Shown: piece after piece, positions 14,065 through 20,102 of the stretch
How the letters are laid out: each line of letters opens with the position of its first letter
Position numbering within the stretch: the first letter of the stretch is position 1
DNA from: DTQF01 sp038874185
GTDB taxonomy: Archaea > Micrarchaeota > Micrarchaeia > CABMEP01
Direction of reading: 5' to 3'
NCBI GenBank assembly: GCA_038874185.1
Contig: JAVZCX010000011.1
Span: 1 to 20,102 of the forward strand
Length of the DNA stretch: 20,102 nucleotides
The notes under the pieces: model-generated
Database searches by the model: none
Seen by the model: the letters and a program-made list of their open reading frames with translations, nothing else
Told to the model about the DNA's origin: nothing
Position numbers and translations under genes: made by a program

Positions 14065-15267
14065 TTATATCTTGACTGAAATTGATGCAGACACACTATT
14101 CTGCACCTTGGGTGCAAATTTAAATTTATTATTTTCAAATGAGGTATCTACACCTGGAACAAAAGAAACACTAGATCTAAATAAAACATCTTTGTTGAAA
14201 TTATAATTGAATCCTACTTCTGCTGACGCAACTGGAATAATCTTATCCAAAGAATATAATTTTTCGGTGTAATCCCCGATAATCAGAGAAGCATCTCCCT
14301 TTACAATTGCCGCACCAACAGAAAAGTTTGCTGTTAAATCAAGACCTTTCTGGATGTGAGTTTGCTTTGAAAAGTTGAATTTAACGATAGAACCCGACAA
14401 AGAGGATTGCACACCAGCTCCATTTAACGGCATGTATTTTAAACCCATCTTAAAATTATAAGCTTCGATAATCCCTGTAGAGGCAGTTGGACCTTTGGTA
14501 AATAAAATTGAGCTCTTTCCTGATGTCTCTTCCTCAGAAATTGCGTCCCGAGGCCTTGACTTACAGAAAGAAGATGCAATAAGATTTACTGCATCATTAA
14601 CATCCCCCACTGGATTGATTACTTCTTTTTCAAGTGCCTTATTTAATGCTCTTGATTGATCAATTATTGATTTGCTTCTAAAACCTTCGAGTATTTGTTT
14701 ATTTACATTTACTTTGTTTATATTGTTATTTTCAAATACCTTAACAATAGAACTTACAGGAACCTTACCTAATTTTTTTGATTGAAATTCTTGTCGAAAT
14801 AATTTCGTTAAATTCATAACATTCAAAGAAGCAGAAATATTCGTTCCATTTATACTTATAGAAATAAAATCAGAAAATCTAGAATTAAATTCACTTATAG
14901 CTTTTATGGTTAACTCTGAAGTGGCTGCATTAAATTCATTGCGATTGATGTTCTTTTCAAATGCATTAATCGCTTTTATCTTCGTTAGATTAGAATTAGC
15001 AAATTCGGAAAGATCTGATTTGATTTTTGAAAAATCGTTGTTTACTGCCTCCTTAAGATTTAAAATGAACCTAGAATCTGATTTTTCGTAATAATTCTTG
15101 AATAAAGAATTAAGATCGTCTCTTGGCCGGAGGTCAAGCTTCCTATTTAATTCGTCTAAATTTTTTTTTATTTGATTTTTTTGATCCTTTGATAACTCAA
15201 GATTTTTTAAAACTCCATCTAATTCTTTTGCATTTATATTTATTTTCCTTAAGCTAGCCATATCCAT
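14065..15267 (-). CDS. hypothetical protein, helical N-half and beta-barrel-like C-half
   Basis: Family not recognised. Residues 1-230 look helical (Lys/Asn/Leu-rich), then a linker with an acidic turn leads to about 150 residues (from roughly 255 in the longest frame) of alternating polar/hydrophobic strands, e.g. GLDLTANFSVGAAIV and SAEVGFNYNFN, ending in SVSASISVKI. This pattern is that of an outer-membrane beta-barrel or amphipathic beta-sheet, yet no signal peptide is visible. The frame opens at 15288, but a TATA box (15297-15306) puts transcription near 15275, so an internal ATG at 15267 or 15261 is preferred. It shares a promoter region with the divergent dCMP deaminase gene. Possible roles range from surface protein to phage-like fibre; I cannot choose. 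Confidence 0.7.
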   Translation of the reverse strand: MDMASLRKININAKELDGVLKNLELSKDQKNQIKKNLDELNRKLDLRPRDDLNSLFKNYYEKSDSRFILNLKEAVNNDFSKIKSDLSEFANSNLTKIKAINAFEKNINRNEFNAATSELTIKAISEFNSRFSDFISISINGTNISASLNVMNLTKLFRQEFQSKKLGKVPVSSIVKVFENNNINKVNVNKQILEGFRSKSIIDQSRALNKALEKEVINPVGDVNDAVNLIASSFCKSRPRDAISEEETSGKSSILFTKGPTASTGIIEAYNFKMGLKYMPLNGAGVQSSLSGSIVKFNFSKQTHIQKGLDLTANFSVGAAIVKGDASLIIGDYTEKLYSLDKIIPVASAEVGFNYNFNKDVLFRSSVSFVPGVDTSFENNKFKFAPKVQNSVSASISVKI

Positions 15268-15296
15268 ATTCTCTAAATATATTAGCATTTGATAAT

Positions 15297-15306
15297 AATA
15301 TAAACA
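15297..15306 (-). promoter_or_regulatory. TATA box of the beta-rich hypothetical gene
   Basis: TGTTTATATT on the minus strand, 26 bp from a predicted start near 15275; decides against the ATG at 15288. Confidence 0.45.
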
Positions 15307-15330
15307 TTACTCTAAGTGGGGGATGTAAAA

Positions 15331-15340
15331 GTATATAAGG
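15331..15340 (+). promoter_or_regulatory. TATA box of the dCMP deaminase gene
   Basis: GTATATAAGG predicts transcription near 15361, 8 bases before the ATG. A GTGAT motif (15361-15365) falls in that tiny leader. Confidence 0.5.
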
Positions 15341-15368
15341 AAGTAAACTGATTTTATATTGTGATAAG

Positions 15369-15833
15369 ATGGAAAAGAAATCTGAAAAGTTGAAAAGACC
15401 GAGCTTAGACGAATACTTTATGAGAATATGCGATGATGTTGCAACTAGAGCTACTTGCAGAAGAAGGAAGATAGGTGCAGTAATCATCAAGGACAAGCAA
15501 ATACTTTCTACGGGATATAATGGAGCACCAAAGAAGATGCCGGATTGCCTTGAAGAGGGATGTTTAAGAGATAAGTTAAAAATAGAGAGCGGAACAAGAC
15601 ATGAGATATGCAGAGCGGTTCATGCAGAACAGAATGCAATAATACAATGTGCATATCATGGCGTATCTTCGAATAATTCAATTCTATATGTTAACACTCC
15701 TCCTTGCAGGATATGCGCGAAGATGATAATAAACGCAGGAATAAAAGAGGTAAGATACAAGGGAGATTATCCTGATAAGGAAGCGTTCAAACTTTTCAAG
15801 GAAGCAGGAGTAAGGATCGTAAAGGTGGAATGA
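15369..15833 (+). CDS. deoxycytidylate (dCMP) deaminase
   Basis: Zinc enzyme that converts dCMP to dUMP, feeding thymidylate synthesis. The 154-residue protein has the catalytic zinc site HAEQNA (H85, E87) and PPCRIC (C113, C116), the NGAP loop (51-54) that follows the first strand, and a Cys/His set (C60, C65, H78, C81) that resembles the second zinc site of phage T4-like and ComEB dCMP deaminases. Length matches the family. A cytidine or riboflavin deaminase is less likely given that second site. It converges with the UMP kinase gene at a 34-bp gap. The stop codon lies in a short tandem duplication (15829-15850). Confidence 0.9.
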   Translation: MEKKSEKLKRPSLDEYFMRICDDVATRATCRRRKIGAVIIKDKQILSTGYNGAPKKMPDCLEEGCLRDKLKIESGTRHEICRAVHAEQNAIIQCAYHGVSSNNSILYVNTPPCRICAKMIINAGIKEVRYKGDYPDKEAFKLFKEAGVRIVKVE

Positions 15834-15850
15834 CTATAAAATGACTATAA
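15829..15850. repeat. 11-base tandem duplication across a stop codon
   Basis: Two exact copies of AATGACTATAA (15829-15839 and 15840-15850). The TGA of dCMP deaminase lies in the first copy. A recent slippage event is the likely cause. Confidence 0.8.
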
Positions 15851-15867
15851 ATTGTCTTATTTGCTGT

Positions 15868-16632
15868 TTATTTTATGATAGTGCCGATGAAGGCTTTTCC
15901 TTCTAAAAGATTTTCTAAATTTTTCATATTGTTTCCATTCAGAATATAAACAGTTAATCCTAATTTTTCTGCTTCCTTTGCTGCAACAGGATCAAAGGGA
16001 GCATTCAATCCCGGACTCCACTTATCGCCGACAAGTTTCCTGTAGTATTTCCAGCTTATCTCTTTAAATGGTCTTGCATCTTTGAATTGTTTTGGATTCT
16101 TGTCATAAACATAATCAACATTGGTCAGATTGATTATATTCTTTATCCCATATGTCTTCGCAAAGATAACTGCATCATAGTCTGTTGAGAAGCCTGGCTT
16201 CCAACCTGCAGCAACAATCACTTTCTTTTTGCCGAAATCAACTTTTTCTCTTGGATCTTTTAGAACTCGTTTATAGCAAATGTTCCCTAGAATTGTCTTG
16301 ATGAGATGGGCATTAAGCCTGGTTGCATGTATTCCAATCCAGTCCAAATCATCCTCTGAAATTTCTGTTAATTCTTTTGCTGCTGATTGATATATTCTTG
16401 CTGTTTTGCCCCCACCGCAAATAAGAATGAATCGGAAGGATGGTTTGGATGACACTCGTTTAATAATCAATTCCCTAAATGCAGAAAGAAATTTAGTATC
16501 TACCGAGTCAGGAACAACTAAAGAACCACCAACTGAAATAACAAATTTGTTTTCACTTATTTTATTTTTAAAATTCGACTTCTTTTCTAAACTTATTCTT
16601 TCTTCTAAATTAACTGATTTGCTACCAGTCAT
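15868..16632 (-). CDS. pyrH: uridylate kinase (UMP kinase, archaeal type)
   Basis: Amino-acid-kinase-fold enzyme that phosphorylates UMP to UDP in pyrimidine synthesis. Of 254 residues: the SVGGSLVVP nucleotide loop is at 33-41, the CGGGKTAR block at 72-79, and the archaeal UMP-kinase GWKPGFSTDYDA at 143-154, followed by NLTNVDYVYDKNPK (168-181). About 28 basic residues precede the fold, which archaeal homologues usually lack; the start is kept because a TATA box (16653-16662) lies 25 bp before this ATG, implying a leaderless transcript. Isopentenyl phosphate kinase and carbamate kinase share the fold but not the GWKPG(F)STD signature. Confidence 0.9.
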   Translation of the reverse strand: MTGSKSVNLEERISLEKKSNFKNKISENKFVISVGGSLVVPDSVDTKFLSAFRELIIKRVSSKPSFRFILICGGGKTARIYQSAAKELTEISEDDLDWIGIHATRLNAHLIKTILGNICYKRVLKDPREKVDFGKKKVIVAAGWKPGFSTDYDAVIFAKTYGIKNIINLTNVDYVYDKNPKQFKDARPFKEISWKYYRKLVGDKWSPGLNAPFDPVAAKEAEKLGLTVYILNGNNMKNLENLLEGKAFIGTIIK

Positions 16633-16652
16633 AGATATAATATGAATAGAAG

Positions 16653-16662
16653 AGTTTAAAGC
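16653..16662 (-). promoter_or_regulatory. candidate TATA box, leaderless UMP kinase
   Basis: GCTTTAAACT on the minus strand is centred 25 bp before the ATG at 16632 and supports that start. Confidence 0.4.
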
Positions 16663-16699
16663 ACTTACTAATTTGTACTTGCGACTACGAGATTACTAA

Positions 16700-17749
16700 T
16701 TATCTTTTCATAGACTCTAATAACATATTCTTAAACATATCTAAAAATCCAAATAAATTTCTAAAATCATGAGCAATTTCATGATATATCTCATTGTTTG
16801 GATCCTTTAGCCACATATAACCTATTCCATTCCCTGCCATTTGTATTCTTATTTTAATTTGGTCTAGAATAGCAATTGCTTCTTTTTCGGTTCCACCGGC
16901 AGCAATAAACTTTTGGATTAATGAATCATAATTAGGTGGATGCTCAAGTAATAGACCGCTTATCAATTCCTTCTGCCTTTTGATCTCGATAGAATCCGTT
17001 TTTCTTACAATTAAAGATGTTTTATCAACTATATTCTCCTTTACAAATAGCTTTCTTGCATTTGGATCGCTACAGTTTTTAAAATAAACTATAACTCCCG
17101 GCTTGCTAAAATAAGCTTTTATATCGTCTAATCTTTTTAACCCAGTATATGAATATTTTGAGCTAGACCTTGCTAATGAAATTAAAAACTGCTTTTCTTT
17201 TGCTATTATCTCATCTATTCTTTTCTCGTATTCGTTTATCTTTTCACCCAGTTGCTTTAATGCCTTTGCAGTATTGGGGGCGGTTTTTTCAAGATCTTTT
17301 ATTTTTTCGACATTTGAGATTTTTTTAATATCTCTTATTTTTTTAAATGGACCCAAACCTAGAACTATAAAACCAGAATCAAGAATAGCAGAAGACTTTG
17401 ATTCTGCAGATTTTTCATCCACACCGAAATAAAAAGAAACAGCCGTCAAACCTGCTTCCTTTATTGACTGCCAATCATTTGCTGCTTCTATGTAAGATTG
17501 GCACATCCTTGCAACTAACGAATAATGTTCAAAAAATTTTTTCTTGTCTTCTTCTGTCTTTATTTTCTTTGCCTTTTCTTTTAATTCCGAGAATATTTTA
17601 GACAGATCATTTTCAGAGATTACTACAAGACCCGGCACGTTTTTCAGAGAATTCATTGCGAATTGCGTTGATTTTTGAAGCTGTTCGATACTTTCTTTTA
17701 TCTTATTTTGCTCAAAACCTTTAACTGTTTCTTTCACCTTTAGAGCCAT
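16700..17749 (-). CDS. hypothetical protein with C-terminal HExxH-like motif
   Basis: Family not recognised. With the start at 17749 the product has 349 residues, mostly charged helix (1-110 and 150-215), a hydrophobic patch (about 120-134) too short and broken to be a sure membrane segment, and a mixed domain to the end. Residues 323-331 read HEIAHDFRN. This fits the HExxH zinc-protease motif, but also the phospho-acceptor box of histidine kinases (AHDFRNLFG); no kinase ATP-binding domain follows, and only 18 residues remain, so neither reading is secure. The frame opens at 17797, but a TATA box (17771-17780) lies 26 bp before the ATG at 17749, implying a leaderless start there. Confidence 0.7.
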   Translation of the reverse strand: MALKVKETVKGFEQNKIKESIEQLQKSTQFAMNSLKNVPGLVVISENDLSKIFSELKEKAKKIKTEEDKKKFFEHYSLVARMCQSYIEAANDWQSIKEAGLTAVSFYFGVDEKSAESKSSAILDSGFIVLGLGPFKKIRDIKKISNVEKIKDLEKTAPNTAKALKQLGEKINEYEKRIDEIIAKEKQFLISLARSSSKYSYTGLKRLDDIKAYFSKPGVIVYFKNCSDPNARKLFVKENIVDKTSLIVRKTDSIEIKRQKELISGLLLEHPPNYDSLIQKFIAAGGTEKEAIAILDQIKIRIQMAGNGIGYMWLKDPNNEIYHEIAHDFRNLFGFLDMFKNMLLESMKR

Positions 17750-17770
17750 AAGATTGTTAAACAAAATAGA

Positions 17771-17780
17771 AATATAAAGA
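17771..17780 (-). promoter_or_regulatory. TATA box for leaderless hypothetical gene
   Basis: TCTTTATATT on the minus strand, centred 26 bp before the ATG at 17749; it excludes the frame's earlier ATG at 17797. Confidence 0.5.
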
Positions 17781-17797
17781 TATCTAATTTTGGCCAA

Positions 17798-18066
17798 ACA
17801 ATAAAATTAAGATAAAAAATCTAAAAAGTAATCTAGGTTAATTTATTCTACTTATATGTGGGCGGTATTACATTAGAAATAATAATGCAAAAATATGTAA
17901 TAAAATGAATAAATGTATCTTTTATATGATTAATGCAGGTATATCCTACTTAAAAATAATTAATAATTGATTAATTAGCTTTAATAAAATACAGAAAAAC
18001 CAATACACGTGCGATTGAGTCTTAGCTCACAAAGGTTAAAAAACTTAGATTCTAATAATATTTACA
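17798..18066. other. AT-rich intergenic region between diverging genes
   Basis: About 270 bp, almost all A+T apart from a GC-richer patch (around 18007-18035). It separates the minus-strand hypothetical gene from serS. No open frame, tRNA or C/D-box pair is convincing. It presumably carries the serS promoter; only weak TATA-like matches are visible (GTTAAAAAAC near 18035 and AATAATATTT near 18053). Confidence 0.5.
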
Positions 18067-18090
18067 GATTGTTTTAACAATAAAACAATC
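18067..18090 (+). promoter_or_regulatory. perfect hairpin next to the serS ribosome binding site
   Basis: GATTGTTTTA (18067-18076) and TAAAACAATC (18081-18090) form a perfect 10-bp stem with a 4-base ACAA loop. It ends 3 bases before the GGGTG ribosome-binding motif (18093-18097) of serS. It may be a leader hairpin that affects translation, or a DNA operator at the transcription start. Confidence 0.7.
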
Positions 18091-18092
18091 AA

Positions 18093-18097
18093 GGGTG
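18093..18097 (+). promoter_or_regulatory. ribosome binding site of serS
   Basis: GGGTG, 6 bases before the ATG at 18104. The GTG that overlaps it (18095) opens the longest frame, but it belongs to the binding site, so the ATG is the start. Confidence 0.6.
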
Positions 18098-18103
18098 TCA
18101 TAT

Positions 18104-19408
18104 ATGTTAGATATCAGACTCATAAGAAAGAATCCTGAAATTGTAAAAGCAGATCTTGAAAAAAGACAAGATCTAGAAAAGATCCAGTGGCTTGAAGATC
18201 TGATAGAAAAAGATAAACAATATAGGGAATTACTTGCAGAAGTTGAAAAATTGAGATCTGAAAGAAACCAAGTCACAAGACAGATTGCAGACGCAATGAA
18301 AAAAGGAGATAAGGCAAAGGCTGAGGAACATAAGAAAAAAGCATCTGAAATTCCTGAAAAAATAAAGCAAGCAGAAGCAAAAATGGAAGAGCTGCAAGAA
18401 AAGGTACGATTTTATTTGATGCGCCTTCCAAATATATTGCATGAGTCTGTTCCTTTTGGTAAAGATGAAAATGATAATCAGGTTGTAAGAACATGGGGAA
18501 GACCAAAAACAAAAGAAGAATATGGGTTTGAATTAAAAAGCCATGTTGATCTATTGCCAGTTATAGATGGAGCAAATATAGAAAAAGCTGCAGAGGTTTC
18601 GGGAGCCAGATTTTATTATCTAAAGAATGATCTTGTGCTCTTAGATATGGCATTACAAAGAATGGTAATGGAACTTATGGTCAAGAAAGGCTTCACTCCT
18701 GTTTATCCGCCTTTCATGCTTAAGAGAAAGCCTTATGAAGGCGTAACTGACCTTGGCACTTTCGAGGAAGCGCTTTACAAGATAGAAGGAGAAGACCTCT
18801 ATCTAATTTCTACTTCTGAACATCCAATAGCGGCAATGCATATGGGTGAAATAATTGAAGAAGAAAGGTTGCCGCTTAAGTATGTTGGAATTAGTTCATG
18901 TTTTAGAAAGGAAGCTGGGGCGCATGGAAAAGATACAAAAGGAATATTTAGGGTACATCAGTTCAACAAAATAGAACAGTTTGTCTTTTGCAAACCTGAG
19001 GATTCTTGGAATATTCATGAAGAGTTAATAAGAAATGCTGAAGAGATTTTCCAAAAGATTGAGGTTCCTTACAGAATAGTCAACATATGTACGGGTGAGA
19101 TTGGAATTGTAGCTGCAAAGAAATACGATCTTGAGGCATGGATGCCTGCACAGAATACCTACAGAGAAATGATCTCATGCAGCAACTGTACCTCTTATCA
19201 AGCCATAAGATTGAATATTAGATATGGAAAGGTTGGAGCTGAAGGAAAAGAATATGTTCACACTCTAAATAGTACTGCAATTGCAACACCGAGGGCAATA
19301 GTTGCAATAATGGAAAACCACCAGGATAGAGACGGTTCGATAATCATTCCAAAGGCAGTTGTTCCTTATTTTGGAAAGGAAAGAATCGAGCCTGTAAAAA
19401 GGATTTAG
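18104..19408 (+). CDS. serS: seryl-tRNA synthetase
   Basis: Class II synthetase that charges tRNA-Ser (and tRNA-Sec where present). Of 434 residues, the N-terminal pair of long helices (about 25-105) is the coiled-coil arm that grips the variable arm of tRNA-Ser. The catalytic core follows: TSEHP (237-241), motif 2 FRKEAGAHGKDTKGIFRVHQF-type (267-287), and motif 3 NSTAIATPRAIVAIMENHQ-type (389-407). This is the common SerRS, not the rare methanogen type. Length is usual. A terminator-like hairpin follows, and the aRF1 gene begins 129 bp later. Confidence 0.96.
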   Translation: MLDIRLIRKNPEIVKADLEKRQDLEKIQWLEDLIEKDKQYRELLAEVEKLRSERNQVTRQIADAMKKGDKAKAEEHKKKASEIPEKIKQAEAKMEELQEKVRFYLMRLPNILHESVPFGKDENDNQVVRTWGRPKTKEEYGFELKSHVDLLPVIDGANIEKAAEVSGARFYYLKNDLVLLDMALQRMVMELMVKKGFTPVYPPFMLKRKPYEGVTDLGTFEEALYKIEGEDLYLISTSEHPIAAMHMGEIIEEERLPLKYVGISSCFRKEAGAHGKDTKGIFRVHQFNKIEQFVFCKPEDSWNIHEELIRNAEEIFQKIEVPYRIVNICTGEIGIVAAKKYDLEAWMPAQNTYREMISCSNCTSYQAIRLNIRYGKVGAEGKEYVHTLNSTAIATPRAIVAIMENHQDRDGSIIIPKAVVPYFGKERIEPVKRI

Positions 19409-19417
19409 CAAAACTCA

Positions 19418-19460
19418 CTACACCTAGAATAAAGAAATAGGTGTAGCTTTTTATTTCTTT
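19418..19460 (+). terminator. intrinsic-type terminator after serS
   Basis: Perfect 9-bp stem (CTACACCTA at 19418-19426 with TAGGTGTAG at 19438-19446), an 11-base loop, then a T-rich tract (19447-19460). It begins 9 bases after the stop codon. Hairpin plus T-run is unusual for archaea, where T-tracts alone generally suffice. Confidence 0.7.
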
Positions 19461-19537
19461 ATTGATTAAAAGATATATAATTAAAATAATATTATAATTA
19501 AATTTTGAAACTAAAAAATTAAATTGAATGTGATAAA

Positions 19538-20102
19538 ATGGCTGCAGATAAGAAAAAAAGAGAATTAATGAAACTGCTAAACAAGCTTGGAAAGATAAGG
19601 GGCAGTGGAACAGAGCTGATAAGTCTATATGTTCCTGCTGGATATCCATTAACTGAGGTAGTTAATAAATTAAGATCTGAGCATGGGCAGGCAGGAAACA
19701 TTAAATCAAAAACAACAAGAACAAACGTCCAAGATGCAATCGACAAGATAATAAATTATCTTAAGTTCTTTAAGAAAACCCCGGACAAAGGATTGGCGAT
19801 ATTCTGTGGGAATATATCAAAAGATCCAAGAAAAACAGACATACAGCTCTTTTCTATTGAGCCGCCACTTCCTATTCAGGTGAGTATTTACAGATGTGAT
19901 TCAGAATTTATTTTAGAGCCACTCGCAGAACAGGGTAAAGTTAAGGAAAAATATGGATTAGTTACAATTGATGGAAAGGAAGCAACTATAGGAGTGCTTG
20001 AAGGAAATGTTACAAAGATATTAAAACGACTTACTACAACTGGACCTAGCAAATCGACGAAGGGGGGGTCCAGTGCAGCCCGATATCAACGTTTTGTGGA
20101 AG
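19538..20102 (+). CDS. prf1: peptide chain release factor aRF1 (partial, 3' end cut)
   Basis: Archaeal/eukaryotic class I release factor that reads stop codons and triggers peptide release. The first 188 residues are present; the window ends inside the middle domain. The codon-reading domain shows GTELISLYVP (24-33), NIKS (54-57) and the YxCxxxF motif (Y118, C120, F123). In the catalytic middle domain the expected GGQ tripeptide, between TK and SAARYQRF, reads GGS (176-178). GGQ is essentially invariant, so this is either a sequence error near the end or an extraordinary variant. A GTGAT motif (19530-19534) precedes the ATG. Confidence 0.92.
   Translation, partial: MAADKKKRELMKLLNKLGKIRGSGTELISLYVPAGYPLTEVVNKLRSEHGQAGNIKSKTTRTNVQDAIDKIINYLKFFKKTPDKGLAIFCGNISKDPRKTDIQLFSIEPPLPIQVSIYRCDSEFILEPLAEQGKVKEKYGLVTIDGKEATIGVLEGNVTKILKRLTTTGPSKSTKGGSSAARYQRFVE

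Noticed and set aside
17798..18066. tRNA or riboswitch before serS
   Set aside because: No cloverleaf, T-loop consensus or known archaeal riboswitch motif can be found; the region is mainly A+T.

Overview
The window is archaeal and AT-rich (about one third G+C by eye). Signs of this are archaeal and eukaryote-type information-processing genes (a Nop5-family protein, ribosomal proteins eS1/S3Ae and S15, a thermosome subunit, an aRF1-type release factor, archaeal-type Gly-, Val- and Ser-tRNA synthetases, an archaeal PIN/KH-type ATPase, an archaeal UMP kinase). TATA-like boxes sit about 26 bp before several start codons, and Shine-Dalgarno-like GGTG or GTGAT motifs precede others. No bacterial marker, IS element, integrase, CRISPR array, tRNA or rRNA is visible. 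The shortened Nop5 and the compact tRNA synthetases would suit a small-genome lineage such as DPANN archaea, but that placement is an inference. The window breaks off inside the last gene, so it may be an entire contig.

Layout. 1-0.8 kb: a charged coiled-coil protein of unknown function, whose start is doubtful. 0.8-4.2 kb (minus): PIN-domain ATPase and glycyl-tRNA synthetase, with a long structured leader between them. 4.3-5.1 kb (plus): a short Nop5 homologue lacking the usual N-terminal domain. 5.2-6.25 kb (minus): the rps15-rps3ae ribosomal operon. 6.5-8.9 kb (minus): valyl-tRNA synthetase. 9.1-11.3 kb (minus): an MBL-fold hydrolase, a small helical protein and a membrane-anchored transglutaminase-like/TPR protein. 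11.4-14.0 kb (plus): a HAD phosphatase and the thermosome. 14.1-15.3 kb (minus): an unknown protein with a helical N-half and a beta-barrel-like C-half. 15.4-16.6 kb: dCMP deaminase (plus) converging on UMP kinase (minus), both pyrimidine-nucleotide enzymes. 16.7-17.75 kb (minus): an unknown protein ending in a histidine-rich motif. 18.1-20.1 kb (plus): seryl-tRNA synthetase with a perfect hairpin before its ribosome-binding site and a terminator-like hairpin after it, then a truncated aRF1.

Most of the window is translation and protein-quality machinery: tRNA charging, ribosome assembly, rRNA/tRNA modification guidance, termination and folding. Between these lie four lineage-specific proteins without a recognisable family or with unusual architecture. 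The points most worth a second look are the release factor, whose catalytic GGQ reads GGS (probably but not certainly an end-of-contig artefact), the headless Nop5, the transglutaminase-TPR protein, the beta-rich protein, and the serS and PIN-ATPase leader hairpins.
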